Source: Triticum aestivum
Taxonomy: Eukaryota > Streptophyta > Magnoliopsida > Poales > Poaceae
Assembly (NCBI RefSeq): GCF_018294505.1
Contig: NC_057808.1
Span: 358,658,696-358,722,695 of the forward strand
Direction of reading: 5' to 3'
DNA length: 64,000 bases
Below the pieces are notes generated by a model. It searched no databases and was not told where the DNA came from. It saw nothing but the letters and a program-made list of their open reading frames with translations. A program made the position numbers and the translations under genes. Below are positions 10,811-22,900 of this stretch, in pieces. The first letter of the stretch is position 1; the number at the start of each line of letters is the position of its first letter.

Positions 10811-13617
10811 TCCTGCTCGTCCTCGAGTAGGTAAATGATAAAAACAGAATTTTTGATGTGGAATGGTACTTAGCATATTCTTCAATGTATTTCTCTTTAT
10901 TGTGGCATGAGTGTTCAGATCCAAAAGATTCAAGATGAAAGTTTAATATTAACATGAAAATAATAATATTTCAAGCATACTAACAAAGCAATCGTGTCTT
11001 CTCAAAATAACATGGCCAAAGAAAGTTATCCCTACAAAATCATATAGTCTGGCTATGCTCTATCTTCACCATAGAAAGTATTTAAATCATGCACAACCCC
11101 GATGACAAGCCAAGAAATTGTTTCATACTTTTGATGTTCTCAAACTTTTTCGATCTTCACGCAATATATGATCATGAGCCATGGACATAGCACTATAGGT
11201 GGAATAGAATGGTGGTTGTGGAGAAGACAAAAAAGGAGAAGATAGTCTCACATCGACTAGGTGTATCAATGGGCTATGGAGATGCCCATCAATAGATATC
11301 AATGTGAGTGAGGAGGGATTGCCATGCAACGGATGCACTAGAGCTATAAGTGTATGAAAGCTCAACAAAAGAAACTAAGTGGGTGTGCATCCAACTCGCT
11401 TGCTCATGAAGACCTAGGGCATTTTGAGGAAGCCCATCATTGGAATATACAAGCCAAGTTCTATAATGTAAAATTCCCACTAGTATATGAAAATGACAAC
11501 ATAGGAGACTCTCTATCATGAAGATCATGGTGCTACTTTGAAGCACAAGTGTGGAAAAAGGATAGTAACATTGTCCCTTCTCTCTTTTTCTCTCATTATT
11601 TTTTTCTCTTTTTTTATTTGGGCCTTCTTTTTTTTGGCCTCTTTTCTTTATTTTATTTTCTTTGTCCGGAGTCTCATCCTGACTTATGGGGGAATCATAG
11701 TCTCCATCATCCTTTCCTCACATGGGACAATGCTCTAATAATGATCATCACACTTTTATTTACTTACAACTCAAGAATTACAACTCAATACTTAGAACAA
11801 AATATGACTCTATGTGAATGCCTCCGGCGGTGTACCGGGATATGCAATGAATCAAGAGTGACATGTATGAAAGAATTATGAAGGTGGCTTTGCCACAAAT
11901 ACGATGTCAACTACATGATCATGCAAAGCATATGACAATGATGCAGCGTGTCATAATAAATGGAACGGTGGTAAGTTGCATGGCAATATATCTCGGAATG
12001 GCTATGGAAATGCCATAATAGGTAGGTATGGTGGCTGTTTTGAGCAAGGTATATGGTGGGTATATGATACCGGCGAAAGGTGCACGGTATTAAAGAGGCT
12101 AGCAATGGTGGAAGGATGAGAGTGCGTATAATCCATGGACTCAACAAGTCATAAAGAACTCGCATACTTATTGAAAAATCTATTAGTTATCGAAACGAAG
12201 TACTAAGCGCATGCTCCTAGGGGGATAGATTGGTAGGAAAAGACCATCGCTCGTCCCCGACCGCCACTCATAAGGAAGATAATCAATAAATAAATCATGC
12301 TCCGACTTCATCACATAACGGTTCACCATACGTGCATGCTACGGGAATCACAAACTTTAGAACAAGTATTTCTCAAATTCACAACTACTCATCTAGCATG
12401 ACTCTAATATCACCATCTTCATATTTCAAAACAATTATCAAGTATCGAACTTCTCTTAGTATTCAATGCACTTTATAGTTTTAATCTTGGATGCCTATCA
12501 TATTAGGACTAATTTTATAACCAAAGCAAATTACCATTCTGTTCTAAAGTTCTCTCAAAATAGTATAAGTGAAGCATGAGATATCAATAATTTCTATAAA
12601 ATATAACCACCACCGTGCTCTAAAAGATATAAGTGAAGCACTAGAGCAAAATTGTTTAGCTCAAAAGATATAAGTGAAGCACATAGAGTATTCTAATAAA
12701 TTCCGAATAATGTGTGTCTCTCTCAAAAGGTGTGTACAGCAAGGATGATTGTGGTGAACTAAAAAGCAAAGACTCAAATCATACAAGATGCTCCAAGCAA
12801 AACACATATCATGTGATGAATAAAAATATAGCTCCAAGTAAAGTTACCGATGGACGAAGACAAAAGAGGGGATGCCTTCCGGGGCATCCCCAAGCTTAGG
12901 ATTTTGGGTTGTCCTTAGATTTTATCTTGGGGTGCCTTGGGCATCCCCAAGCTTAGGCTCTTGCCACTCCTTGTTCCATAATCCATCAAATCTTTACCCA
13001 AAACTTGAAAACTTCACAACACAAAACTTAACTGAAAATCTCGTGAGCTCCGTTAGCGAAAGAAAACAGAACACCACTTCAAGGTACTGTAATGAACTCA
13101 ATCTTTATTTATATTGGTGTTAAAACTACTGTATTCCAACTTTTCTATGGTTCATAAGCTCCAATATTAGCCATAGATTCATTAAAATAAGCAAACAACA
13201 CGCGAAAAACAGAATCTGTCAAAAACAGAACAGTCTGTAGTAATCTGTAACTAACGCAAACTTCTGGAACTCCAAAAATTCTAAAATAAATTTCTGGACG
13301 TGAGGAATTTATCTATTAATCATCTGCAAAAATAATCAACTAAATATCACTCTCCAGTAAAAAGTTGTAGCTAATCTCGTGAGCGCTAAAGTTTCTGTTT
13401 TTTACAGCAAGATCGCAAAGACTTTCCCCAAGTCTTCCCAAAGGTTCTACTTGGCACAAACACTAATTAAAACACAAAAACACATATAAACATAAGCTAG
13501 ATGAATTATTTATTCCTAAACAGAACCAAAAAGCAAAAAGCTAAAATAAAATTGGGTTGCCTCCCAACAAGCGCTATCGTTTAACGCCCCTAGCTAGGCA
13601 TAAAAGCGAGGATAGAT
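10811..13617 (-). other. Element M internal non-coding region
   Basis: The stretch is AT-rich with no coherent frame on either strand. Small repeats are visible: TATAAGTGAAGCA-like units at 12566-12680 (on +) and two GCATCCCCAAGCTTAG blocks near 12886 and 12943. It occupies the place where pol would lie in an autonomous relative. Confidence 0.6.
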
Positions 13618-14428
13618 CTAGGTATTGCCATCTTTGGTAGGCAATTCTTCAATAAGACACCTATAACCCCTAGGAGTTTCTTCCTTTTTATTAATTATCA
13701 AAATTCTAGGCACGAAATCGAGAAAATCATTTGTAGCTAAAGGTTCCTTAAGGGTAGCGAGAAAGTTGGGGTGAACACTTATGGATTTGAGGTCCGCATT
13801 TCCCTTACTAGAAGTTTCACCCTTATTTTTGGGAACATACATCAATTTGGAAACCTTAGAATTAGAAGGAGTGTTTTTTACGGAAGAAAAGGCAGACCCT
13901 AGGTTGGTAATAATATCCTCAATTTTATCTATTCTAGTGGAATCTTGATCTATCTTTTCATTAACCATAGGTTCCTTTTCTTTAAATTTTTTAAGAGCAA
14001 CTCCTACCTTAGATCCGTATTGGGTAATTTGGTTGTGGATCTTTCTATCCAAATTTTCAATCAACTCTACGGTGGCAACTTTATTTTCAATAATTTCAAG
14101 CCGTTGCATCACATGTTCCAAAGTTAAAATAGTTCCATTAACCAAAAGAGGTGGTGGCCAAACAAATCTATCTTAGCATTATAAGACTCAAAAGTATGGC
14201 TACCCAAGAAATTTCCTCCGGTAATGGTATCAAGAATATATCTATTCCAAGGAGTGATGCCTACATAAAAATTGCGAAGAAGAACGGAAGTAGATTGCTT
14301 CCTAGTAGATCTATTTTGTGCATTGCAAATTCTGTACCAAGCATCTTTTAGATTTTTTCTCCCTCCCTTTGTTTAAAATTAAGAACTTCATTCTCGGGAG
14401 ACAAAGGAGTAGATAAAGGACTAGCCAT
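13618..14428 (-). pseudogene. Element M gag-like relic
   Basis: From the ATG at 14428 (MASPLSTPLSPENEVLNF) the frame is soon broken by stops and a frameshift. A longer open part at 14145-13618 gives a Lys/Glu-rich, probably coiled-coil product (EHVMQRLEIIENKVATVEL, then KIHNQITQYGSKVG), ending in a TAG after PTKDGNT. This is the kind of gag-like protein seen in Athila-type non-autonomous elements. No zinc knuckle or protease signature follows. The start lies about 190 bp inside the primer-binding site. Confidence 0.6.
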
Positions 14429-14597
14429 AACAACGAAGCAAGCAGAAAAGAGGCGAACGGAAAAGAGCGCGAATAAAACGGCAAGGGTGAAGTGGGGGAG
14501 AGGAAAACGAGAGGCAAATGGCAAATAATGTAGTGCGAGGGATAAGAGTTTGTGATGGGTACTTGGTATGTATTGGCTTGTGCATAGACTCCCCGGC

Positions 14598-14617
14598 AAC
14601 GGCGCCAGAAATCCTTC
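14598..14617 (-). other. Element M primer-binding site
   Basis: On the minus strand, TTTCTGGCGCCGTTGCCGGG follows the 5' LTR end GGTAGCA by a few bases. TGGCGCCGTTGCCGGGG is the standard primer-binding site of Sabrina/WHAM-like elements. Confidence 0.8.
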
Positions 14618-15896
14618 TTGCTACCTCTTGAGCACTGCGTTGGTTTTCCCTTGAAGAGGAAAGGGTGATGCAGCAAAGTAGCGTAAGTATTTCCCTCAGT
14701 TTTTGAGAACCAAGGTATCAATCCAGTAGGAGGCCACACGCAAGTCCCTCGTACCTACACAAACAAATAAGAACCTTGTAACCAACGCGATAAAGGGGTT
14801 GTCAATCCCTTCACGGCCAATTGCAAAAGTGAGATCTGATAGAGATGATAAGATAATATTTTTGGTATTTTTATGATAAAGACTAAAAGTAAAGAAAGCA
14901 AAATAAACGACAATAGAAATAGCTAGTTGACGGAAGATTAATATGATGGAGAATAGACCCGGGGGCCATAGGTTTCACTAGTGGCTTCTCTCAATATAGC
15001 ATAAGTATTACGGTGGGTAAACAAATTACTGTCGAGCAATTGATAGAAAAGTGCATAATTATGAGAATATATAGGTATGGTCATGTATATAGGCATCACG
15101 TCCGTGACAAGTAGACCGACTCCTGCCTGCATCTACTACTATTACTCCACACATCGACCGCTATCCAGCATGCATCTAGAGTATTAAGTTCATAAGAACG
15201 GAGTAACGCTTTAAGCAAGATGACATGATGTAGAGGGATAAACTCATGCAATATGATATAAACCCCATCTTTTTATCCTCGATGGCAACAATACAATATG
15301 TGTTGTTTCCCCTACTGTCACTGGGATCGAGCACTGCAAGATTGAACCCAAAGCTAAGCACTTCTCCCATTGCAAGAAAGATCAATCTAGTAGGCCAAAC
15401 CAAACTGATAATTCAAAGAGACTTGCAAAGATAACCAATCATACATAAAAGAATTCAGAGAAGATTCAAATATCGTTCATAGATAATCTTGATCATAAAC
15501 CCACAATTCATCGGATCTCGACAAAGACACCGCAAAAGAAGATTACATCAAATAGATCTCCAAGAGAATCGAGGAGAACTTTGTATTGAGATCCAAAGAG
15601 AGAGAAGAAGCCATCTAGCTAATAACTATGGACCCGAAGGTCTGAGGTAAACTACTCACACATCATCGGAGAGGCTATGGTGTTGATGTAGAAGCCCTCC
15701 GTGATCGATGCCCCCTCCGGCGGAGCGCCGGAAAAGGCCCCAAGATGGGATCTCACGGGTACAGAAGGTTGCGGCAGTGGAATTAGGTTTTCGTGGTGCT
15801 CCTCGATGGTTTGGGGGTACGTAGGTATATATAGGAGGAAGAAGTAGGTCGGTGGAGCCACGAGGGGCCCACGAGGGTGGAGGGCGCGCCCAGGGG

Positions 15897-15901
15897 GGTA
15901 G
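15897..15901. other. Left target-site duplication of element C (GGTAG)
   Basis: GGTAG lies directly before TGTCACGACC at 15902 and recurs exactly at 29620-29624 after the other LTR end. The uninterrupted site is visible in the other M LTR near 10490. Confidence 0.95.
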
Positions 15902-16550
15902 TGTCACGACCGGTTTTTCAATAAAATATTTATTGACAGACCAATCCCTTTTACGGACCAGTAAAGAAGAATTCCTTCTCACTGGTAGACAATATCTTGG
16001 TCACAGAAGAAAAATACCAGGAGTACTGAATATAATACAAGGTTGAGCGGAGACTGCTCAACAATTTATTACAGACACGCCGATAAAACATAACGGCGGA
16101 TAGGGTGGCATAACTACTAATTCACGATAACAACGGTGGTGGAAATATCACAGCGGAGTGGGTGATAAGACTCCTGAAGACTACAGCTCTTCGAGCGTCG
16201 GAGTGAGGCTCGAGGAGACTTATTGCGGGTGGCGGAAGTGTATATAAAACAAGTGACCAACATCCAGGATCGCACGGGACTGGACTGACTGGGACTCCTC
16301 TAGGCGTCGGACTCACTATCAAACTCTTCATCCAAGAGATCGCCTTCGTCAACATCTGGCCAAATCAACAAGCCAGGTGAGTACTATGAAAGTACTCGCA
16401 AGACAGTTCGGACATAAGATATAACAAACGTAAACATGAAGCATATGAACAGATTTACAAGTGCGTTCAGGCATAGAGACAATAATGCATGGAAAAATAA
16501 CCGAGAAGTCGGGCGGTAGTCCTCCCGAAATCCCAGAATAAATACTGGGT

Positions 16551-16782
16551 GCCAAACGAGGGTCTGAATGACTCCTCGAGAGGAAACTGCAAGAATAATA
16601 ATACCGGTGCCAAATGAGGGTCTGAATGACTCCTCGAGAGGAAACTGCAAGAATAATAATACCGGTGCCAAACGAGGGTCTGAATGACTCCTCGAGAGGA
16701 AACTGCAAGAATGATAATACCGATGCCAAACGAGGGTCTGAATGACTCCTCGAGAGGAAACTGCAAGAACAATAATGCCGCA
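16551..16782. repeat. 58-bp tandem repeat, four units, in element C 3' LTR
   Basis: Units begin GCCAAACGAGGGTCTGAATG at 16551, 16609, 16667 and 16725, an exact 58-bp period, and run to AATAATACCG-type ends. The other LTR carries the same four units. The period is not a multiple of three, so the long frames across it on the minus strand are a by-product. It lies downstream of the TATA box in the transcribed part of the LTR. Confidence 0.95.
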
Positions 16783-16890
16783 GTCGGGCGTCAGGGCGAC
16801 ACCACATAAAGGGCTTATAACAGAAATAAAAGACAAACATGCCACAGTCGGACGTCTGAGCGAGATCACATAAAGGGCTTATATTGTAGC
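16777..16890. repeat. 64-bp spaced direct repeat in element C 3' LTR
   Basis: Two diverged copies, starting GCCGCAGTCGGGCGTC at 16777 and GCCACAGTCGGACGTC at 16841, each continue to CACATAAAGGGCTTATA. They directly follow the 58-bp array and are also present in the other LTR (from about 26491). Confidence 0.75.
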
Positions 16891-19800
16891 TCAATAATTC
16901 AGTAGCTCGAGAACATAAGTTATTACAAGTACGAGACAAATATAAGGTTAGTCCATCCGCAGGAATAACAATTAAACTGGGTTTACCACTAGAGCTTGTT
17001 CACCGGGGATAAAAATTCCACGAGGATAGATATGGATATGCTGATCACCCTACTTGATCATGGATACGATGACTTGGAAGGACTTGACTCTGCAGAGTTT
17101 GTACTTAACCACAGCCAACGGATTTCAGTAGTCGCGGGGACTAGTTCCATTTACGGTGTTTTGGAAGAAACACGTCTAACCAGTACACATCCATTCAACA
17201 TTCCGAAGCCAGGGATCACCCTCGGCAACGTTCAAGAAAAACCTTGAGACGGGGAGGCTACAACCTCGCGTAGCATGGGATCAAATTTCTATACGCGCGC
17301 TCTAAGGGGGTGCCCCCCCTCTCGGTCCCAACCGGAAACACCCATGCCCCCTGACCGGATGACTGGCTTTAATCCAGGGCCATGGAACCATCATCCCGGC
17401 CCCTCTGTTTTGTGTGTACACGGAAAGAGGTTACCAACTTACTAAACCGCATCCTGGCAAAGAAACATGTGGTAGCACGGAAGGGGAAAGAACGATAACG
17501 TGACTCCGTCCACGTTAACGTCGGAATTTGACGGATGACGCAAGGCTGGTATGCTACAACAGTACCACCTTGCTGCCCTTCATGTCACCACATGATTAGG
17601 CCATCTCTCACCAGAGATCATCGCAACTTTGGAATATGCGGGTAGTTGCCTCACAAGCAACGAGGTATTCACCGACACTCATATGCCACGCACAAACTTA
17701 CACGCAAACATGCAAAACATCTATCATATCAAAGGTTCAAACATGCTTGCCTGGTTCGGAGAAGTCGGAGTCTAGCTCGGTGAAGTTCGCGGCTCCGTCA
17801 CCTCTTCCGGAACCTACGGCATAACGAAAAATGCATACTAACGTGAAAACCAACGCGTGCATAAAAGTTGTTCCAAATAAATCCCATAAAAAACTAGACA
17901 AAATTTTAAGACTGTCAGAAAAAGAATCACTCAAAGATCACTTTTTATTAAAAAGTTATAAAGGTTTCTATCCAGGGACTCATCTGTAATGAAACAGAAA
18001 AGTTCCAGGGGCTTAACTGAGAAAACAGAAAACGCTTCGGAAAGAAACGCGCCAGCTCAAAGGGAAGACGTATTTGCCCGAAGGCGCCAACAGAAAACGG
18101 TTCGAGGGAGGAGAGAATAGAGGCTGACAAGGGGGGTCCACATGTCAGGTTTAAAAAGGCTCGCCGGCGCCCGAAGACTGCGGTGGTCGCCGGCGTCGAA
18201 CCACGGCGAGACAGGGAGATCGGAGTGTACCAAGAGCTTTAGCGTGTCCTTCCGCGTCGGTGGGTGGTGGACTCGAGCGTCGGAGAGCACCACGTCGACG
18301 GCGACACTTTCTCCGGCGGACGGCGGCTCGGGTGATGGTGGAGAACTCCGGTGGGTGCTGCAAACTCCGAATTGAAGCGCGGGTCAGAAGAGTGGATGCA
18401 TAGGGGAGCTACTGGCAAGAGATGGGAGGCAGAGGCGCACGCACGGGAGCGAATCGAGCTGGATCCCGTGGCGGGTCGCGGCGGCCGGAGTTGAGGAAGG
18501 AGACCTCCTCGGGGCTCTTCCAGTGGCTTGGTGTGGTCTAGGTGGAGTGCAGAGGTGGTGTGGGTTCGAGTTGAAGCTCGGGGCCTCTATTTATAGGCGG
18601 ATCGAGGGGGTGGCCGTGAACGGAGAATCTCCGACGAGCAATTACGGCGATGTAGTGGATTGGTAGGGGGTTTAGGTGGCCAGGCAGCATCAGTGGGAGT
18701 TGCTGGTGTCGTTCCCCCGCTAATCCCGGTTGGTCTTGGCGTAATGGCGTCGGTCCACGGTGGGGTGGCCGCACGGGCACGTCGGCGGCAGAGAGCGCGC
18801 TCCGCGCCCAGCGGTGCACGACGAGGGTGGCAGCGCGCACTAGGGAGTGGAAGAACACGCGGCGACCTCCGGTGGCTTGGGCGGCGCTGAACGGCGCCGT
18901 CTGCGCTGCGCCTCCCTTCTGACGGCCGCAAAGCCGCCGCTGGCGTCGGTCACGGGGCGGCGCACCTCCTGCTGCTCGTCGCCGACGTCCGCAAGCTTCC
19001 AGGCGCCCGTGCGGTGCAAAGGACAAGGAGGAAGCGCAGGGCGCATGGCGACACCGCGGCACTGGTGAGATCAACGTCGGGTTCTGAAGAAAACGACAGT
19101 GGGTACTGAAACTGTTTCTCTGAATTAACTGAACATGACAGCAACAGTGTCCAGTAGGTGTTCGACGAAATGATTTGGCATGAAGAATTTTTTTTCTGGA
19201 GCTGGGACTTGGTGAGGTGACCTCTCAATGCACCCAGAGGCTGCCTGATTTTTCTCAAATTTTTTGGAGAAGGATTTGAATGAATTTCATCAAATTTGAC
19301 AAATCTGGTCCAAACTTGCAGCAAGTGTAGTTTGAAAATTTTGAACTGAAGACCAGTGGATCTTCATCGATCTTGGTTGAGGGTTCAAAGGACTAGGGAG
19401 GGAAATTGGTTTGGGGCCAAAAATCAAAACAGAAATGGTAGCTCCTTTGTAAATCTCCAAGGGCTAGAATGGAAGACAGAAATTGTTTTGATAAGATTTA
19501 AATGGAAAATAATCATATGGGGAGGTCCAACTTGCTGGATTTGATGCAAATCATGATCCAAAGATGGGGGAAGGTTTAGGAGGGTGGAATTGCACTAAGG
19601 CCATGGCAAGAGGGATTTGTTGAAAGTGGTAAAGGATTATTCCAAAAGCCATAGAGTATTTTCAAAGAAATCTTCAAAAGACATTTTTCTCAAGTGAAAA
19701 GCATTTTGGTTTGAGTCCAAATAAAAAGCAAAAACCTCCAAGACCAAAAACAAGTCTTGGGTGAATCCAAATAAAACTCTTGCCATAAAAAGAATATTTT

Positions 19801-19897
19801 GAAAGGGAGGGTTCTTTTGAAGAAAAATTTAAATCACCTCCCTCAAGTCAAATAATTTTTTTTGAAAAATCCAAATAAAATTTTGGGTGTCACCACA

Positions 19898-19915
19898 CCT
19901 ACCCCCTTAGGAAAA
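19898..19915 (-). other. Element C polypurine tract
   Basis: On the minus strand, CCTAAGGGGGTAGG lies between the end of gag-pol and the 3' LTR start. Its position and purine content fit a plus-strand primer. Confidence 0.75.
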
Positions 19916-22900
19916 ATCTCGTCCTCGAGATTTCAGCTGATCCTCGAATAGATATGGATATTCTGCCTGGAGAAAATCTTCCCTTTCCCACGTAGCTTCA
20001 TCCTCAGTGTGGTTGCTCCACTGAACTCTGAAAAACTTTGTCATTTTCTGACGGGTCCTCCGTTCGGACACTTCCAGTATCTTTACTGGCCGCTCTCTGA
20101 AGGTGAGATCTGGTTGCACATCAATGTTCTCATGAGATACATGCTTCTCCGGGTTACTCACACACTTTCTCAATTGGGAGACGTGGAACACGTCATGGAC
20201 GTCTGACAGCTCCTTGGGTAAGTCTAGTTTGTAGGCCACTGTGCCTCTTCGTGCCTCTACACAAAATGGTCCGATAAATCTTGGGGCTAGCTTCCCCTTA
20301 ATTTTGAACCGTTGCAGGCCCCTCATAGGAGACACTCGTAGGTATACGGAATCACCGGGTTCAAAGCTGACCTCACGATGTTTTTGATCGTAGTAGCTCT
20401 TTTGTCGGCTCTGCGCTGTCTTCAGTCTGTCCCTGATCTGCTTAACTTTCTCCTCGGCCTCTTTAAGCATGTCTGGGCCGAAGATACGGCTGTCACCTGT
20501 TTCTGACCAATTCAGTGGGGTACGACACCTCCGTCCGTACAATGCTTCAAAGGGTGCCATTTGCAAGCTGGCTTGGTAACTGTTGTTGTAAGCAAACTCG
20601 GCATACGGCAAACTCTCTTCCCAACTGGACCCATAGGTGAGCACACAGGCTCTCAGCATATCCTCTAGGATTTGGTTTACACGTTCCGTTTGTCCATCAG
20701 TCTGAGGGTGGTACGCTGTACTGAAAGCTAGCTGCGTGCCCAGAGCTTGTTGCAGGTGATCCCAAAATTTGGAGACAAACTGGGTGCCTCGGTAGGATAT
20801 TATAGTCTTTGGGACTCCATGCAAACAAACTATACGGGAGAGATAAAGTTTGGCTAGTCTTTGTGTGGAGTAGGTAGTCTTCACGGGAATGAAATGAGCA
20901 ACCTTGGTTAGTCGGTCTGTGATGACCCATATGGCGTCATTTCCGCGTTGTGATCGGGGTAGTCCGACGATGAAGTCCATTCCTATTTCATCCCATTTCC
21001 ATTCCGGTTTCCTGTTTGGCTGGAGCAGCCCTGCTGGCTTTTGATGCTCGGCCTTGATGCGCTGACATGAATCGCAACAAGCAATAAATGCGGCTATATC
21101 CCTTTTCATACCGTGCCACCAAAATCTTTCCTGAATGTCTTTGTACATTTTGGTTCCTCCAGGATGGATCGAGTATGGTGCGGTGTGGCTTTCGGTCAGG
21201 ATTTGTTGCTTGAGTTCCTCAATGTTAGGTACACAAAGTCTGTTTCCGTACCATAATATTCCTTCACTGTCTGTGACGAACTCTGAAGCCTTACCAAGGT
21301 TCATTTTCTTCTATATACCTTCGATGCTGGGATGTCCCCGTTGAGCCTTCTTAATTTGTTCCACTAGGGTGGGTTGTATCTCCAGATTTGATATGGTGCC
21401 CTCAGAGACTAACACCATGTTGAGCCTAGCGAACTCTTGCTGAAACTCAGGCCTCAAGTTTTACGAACCGTCGTTGTCCGGGCTGGGGTTTCGACTAAGG
21501 GCATCAACCACTACATTTGCTTTCCCTGGGTGGTAGTGGATGCCGACATCATAGTCCTTGACCAATTCCAACCAGCGTCGTTGGCGTAAATTTAGCTCTG
21601 GCTGTGTGAAAATATATTTGAGGCTCTTATGGTCTGTATATATTTCACAGCGATGTCCCAACAGAAAGTGCCTCCACTCCTTGAGTGCATGTATGACTGC
21701 TGCTAGCTCCAAGTCATGTGTTGGGTAATTTTCCTCATGTTTTCGCAGCTGCCTGGAGGCATACGCGACAACCTTGCCATCCTGCATTAGTACACATCCG
21801 AGGCCTTTTCGGGACGCGTCACAATATACTTCAAAACTCTTGTGTATGTCTGGCACGGTTAATACCGGTGCGATTGTCAGCTTTTTCTTGAGTTCTTGGA
21901 AGCTTTTCTCGCATGCTTCCGTCCATACAAATTTCTTGTCTTTCTTGAGCAACTGTGTTATTGGTTTTGCCACAGTGGAGAATCCTTCAATAAATCTTCT
22001 GTAATATCCGGCCATTCCCAGGAAACTCCGCACATCTGTAACGTTGGTGGGTGGCTTCCAGTCAAGTATGGCCTTGACCTTTTCTGGGTCTACGGCCACG
22101 CCTTCTTGGTTTAATATGTGACCTAGGAAACCAACTTGTCTTAGCCAAAATTCACACTTGCTAAATTTGGCATACAACTGATGTTTCCTCAATTCTCCCA
22201 AAACAATTCTGAGATGCTCAGTATGCTCTTCCGGTGTCCTTGAGTAAACCAGAATATCGTCAATGAACACCACAACAAATTTGTCCATGAATTTCATGAA
22301 CACTTTGTTCATGAGGTGGACGAAATATGCGGGGGCGTTCGTTAGTCCAAAAGGCATCACTGTGAACTCATATAACCCATATCTGGAAGTGAATGCTGTC
22401 TTGGGGATATCTTCTGTCCGTACTTTCAATTGATGATATCCCGATATCAAATCAATTTTTGAGAATACCTTGGCTTGTGCGAGCTGGTCAAACAAATCAT
22501 TTATCCGTGGCATCGGATATTTGTTTTTGATGGTGACCATATTGAGAGCTCGATAGTCTATACACAGTCTCAGTGTCCCATCCTTTTTCTTGGCGAACAA
22601 CACTGGCGAACCCCATGGTGAGGAGCTGGCTCGAATAAATCCTTTGTCCAATAATTCCTTTATCTGCTTCTTCAACTCCACCAATTCTGAGGGTGCCATT
22701 CTATAAGGTTTCTTATAGATGGGGGCGGTGCCAGGTGCTAGTTCGATGCTGAATTCTATCTCTCGGTCTGGTGGCATGCCCGGCAGTTCTTCCGGAAATA
22801 CGTCAGGAAACTCGCATACCACTGGAACTTTTCTCAGTTCCGAAATGTCCACTTTGTTCAGTTTTGGTTGCCGTGACCGTGGCCTTTCTTGAGCTGTAAC

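Larger units (their letters stand above)
15902..19897 (-). repeat. Element C 3' LTR
   Basis: It pairs with 25636-29619 throughout. The inner edge reads TGTGGTGACACCC on the minus strand, against TGTGACACCC at the outer end, a small slippage difference. The TATA box CTATAAATAG (minus strand) is at 18587-18596. It contains the 58-bp tandem repeat at 16551-16782. Confidence 0.9.

Noticed and set aside
16551..16782. CRISPR-like array (regular repeats)
   Set aside because: The units are contiguous 58-bp tandem copies without unique spacers, in a plant LTR.
16349..16939. Overlapping minus-strand frames of 101-196 codons with repeated LEESFRPSFGTG-like peptides (also at 26063-26653)
   Set aside because: They are translations of the 58-bp tandem array, which cycles through all three frames; the sequence is LTR leader, not a repeat protein.
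18538..19074. Arg/Pro-rich frames in the C LTRs (and 28262-28833)
   Set aside because: They overlap the TATA box and LTR promoter region on both strands and differ between LTR copies; no protein family is recognised.
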